From assembly GCA_946481235.1 (NCBI GenBank), contig CAMLME010000068.1, positions 1 to 9,814 on the forward strand: a DNA stretch of 9,814 bases, read 5' to 3'. The first letter of the stretch is position 1. Every line of letters begins with the position of its first letter. Shown piece by piece: positions 9,070-9,814 of this stretch. A program made the translations under genes and the position numbers. Below the pieces are notes generated by a model, which saw only the letters and a list, made by a program, of their open reading frames with translations, was not told the DNA's origin and did no database searches. Source of the stretch: an uncultured Methylobacillus sp. (GTDB taxonomy: Bacteria; Pseudomonadota; Gammaproteobacteria; Burkholderiales; Methylophilaceae).

Positions 9070-9814
9070 GGTTGCCTTTCTGTATGGTCGCCAGCGCATC
9101 CCAGTTGCCATCGGGTGCCGGTGCGTAATACGTAATGCTGCGATTCATGGCTGCGAACTGGCCTTCGTACCACAAGGGCGCATAAGGCAGCAGCGCGTGG
9201 ATGCGCTCCGTCGCTGCCTGCCAGTTTTGGTGTTCGATCAGGCTGTCGAGTTCCGTATCCTGCATCCGGCCGCGGTTGGCGCCGGCGGGCGGCACGGATT
9301 GGCTATGGAACGCCAGGCGGTAAATCTCGGGCGTCTTGATGCCTACCCAGGTCAGGCCGTAGAGCTGGAATTTACCATGTTTGACATCATCGAAGAACGT
9401 GCCCCAGTCCAGGCTGCGAATTTCCAGCTCGATGCCGGCCGGTCGCATTTGCGCCTGTAATATCGTCGCAAGGCGCACGCGATGTGCGTCGGTGGAAGTC
9501 TTGTAGACCAGTTTGAGCGGCAAAGAGATTCCGGCCTGCTGCAGCAATGTTCGCGCTTCGGCCGGATCGTAAGAATATGGCGGCAGCGCAGCGTTGCCGG
9601 CCCAATGCTCGGGCGGCAAGATGGCCGTAGCGGGCCGACTGCCGCCGACCAGTGCTTGGCGCACGATGGTGTCGCGGTCGATGGCCAGCGTCACCGCCCG
9701 GCGTACCCGGACATCCTGCAATTGGGCATCCTGCATATTGAAACCCAGATAGGAGTAATTGGCGCCGGGCAATTCCTTGACGATGACATCCGCCTGATTG
9801 CGTAAATAGGCCAC
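9062..9814 (-). CDS. Peptide-binding protein, family 5 (DppA/OppA-like), C-terminal part
   Basis: The last 250 codons of an extracellular solute-binding protein; the N-terminal half, with any signal peptide, is off the right edge. The segment YSYLGFNMQ followed by DVRVRRAVTLAIDRDTIV (about 31-51 of the fragment) is the family 5 hinge region signature. It is followed by a PYSYDPAEARTLLQQAG segment, typical of DppA/OppA-like proteins, and a lobe II pattern ending near WYEGQFAAMNRSITYY. Such proteins capture oligopeptides, murein peptides, nickel or sugars in the periplasm and hand them to DppBC-type permeases, and matching permeases are encoded two genes downstream. The apparent GTG at the very edge is an internal valine, not a start. 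Cargo is unknown; the neighbouring YkuD and nagZ genes point to wall-derived peptides. Confidence 0.9.
   Translation of the reverse strand: MAYLRNQADVIVKELPGANYSYLGFNMQDAQLQDVRVRRAVTLAIDRDTIVRQALVGGSRPATAILPPEHWAGNAALPPYSYDPAEARTLLQQAGISLPLKLVYKTSTDAHRVRLATILQAQMRPAGIELEIRSLDWGTFFDDVKHGKFQLYGLTWVGIKTPEIYRLAFHSQSVPPAGANRGRMQDTELDSLIEHQNWQAATERIHALLPYAPLWYEGQFAAMNRSITYYAPAPDGNWDALATIQKGNHD

Noticed and set aside
9812..9814. GTG at the window edge as a start for the binding protein
   Set aside because: The translation there is mid-domain for family 5 binding proteins, which are about 500 residues and begin with a signal peptide.

Overview
The window reads as ordinary chromosomal DNA of a Gram-negative bacterium, most likely a betaproteobacterium. 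The grounds are fairly high GC, tightly packed genes with 4-base start/stop overlaps, a YccA-type BI-1 protein, NagZ, and a DUF58-transglutaminase pair. A narrower guess (Nitrosomonadales-like) rests only on general resemblance. No rRNA, tRNA, CRISPR array, insertion sequence or phage gene is visible. Every gap between genes is shorter than 130 bases.

Layout, left to right. (1) 1-116, minus: the start of a His-rich cation diffusion facilitator running off the left edge. (2) 182-3563, plus: a three-gene, translationally coupled run of a DUF58 membrane protein, a TgpA-like membrane transglutaminase and the tRNA adenosine deaminase TadA. (3) 3529-3723, minus: a 64-residue two-helix membrane protein with a very strong ribosome binding site; its 3' end overlaps that of tadA. 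(4) 3804-3834: a strong terminator that works in both directions. (5) 3851-5390, minus: a BI-1/YccA membrane protein and, upstream of it, an orphan protein with FliD-like and FlgD-like sequence motifs. (6) 5459-9814, minus: a compact six-gene operon, read right to left, of a family 5 peptide-binding protein (partial), a VOC/glyoxalase-fold protein, a YkuD L,D-transpeptidase-fold protein with no signal peptide, DppB-like and DppC-like permeases, and NagZ.

The best candidate for an under-described system is the six-gene operon. It joins a periplasmic peptide importer to two apparently cytoplasmic peptidoglycan-processing enzymes: NagZ, and a YkuD protein that would most sensibly be an L,D-carboxypeptidase of the ElsL type. 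This suggests a dedicated import and recycling route for cell-wall peptides or muropeptides. No ATPase gene is visible and the operon's upstream end is outside the window. The second point of interest is the convergent arrangement at 3529-3834. A plus-strand transcript stopping at the shared terminator would be antisense to the whole small membrane-protein gene and its putative promoter. The third is the flagellar-motif protein, which has no flagellar genes beside it.
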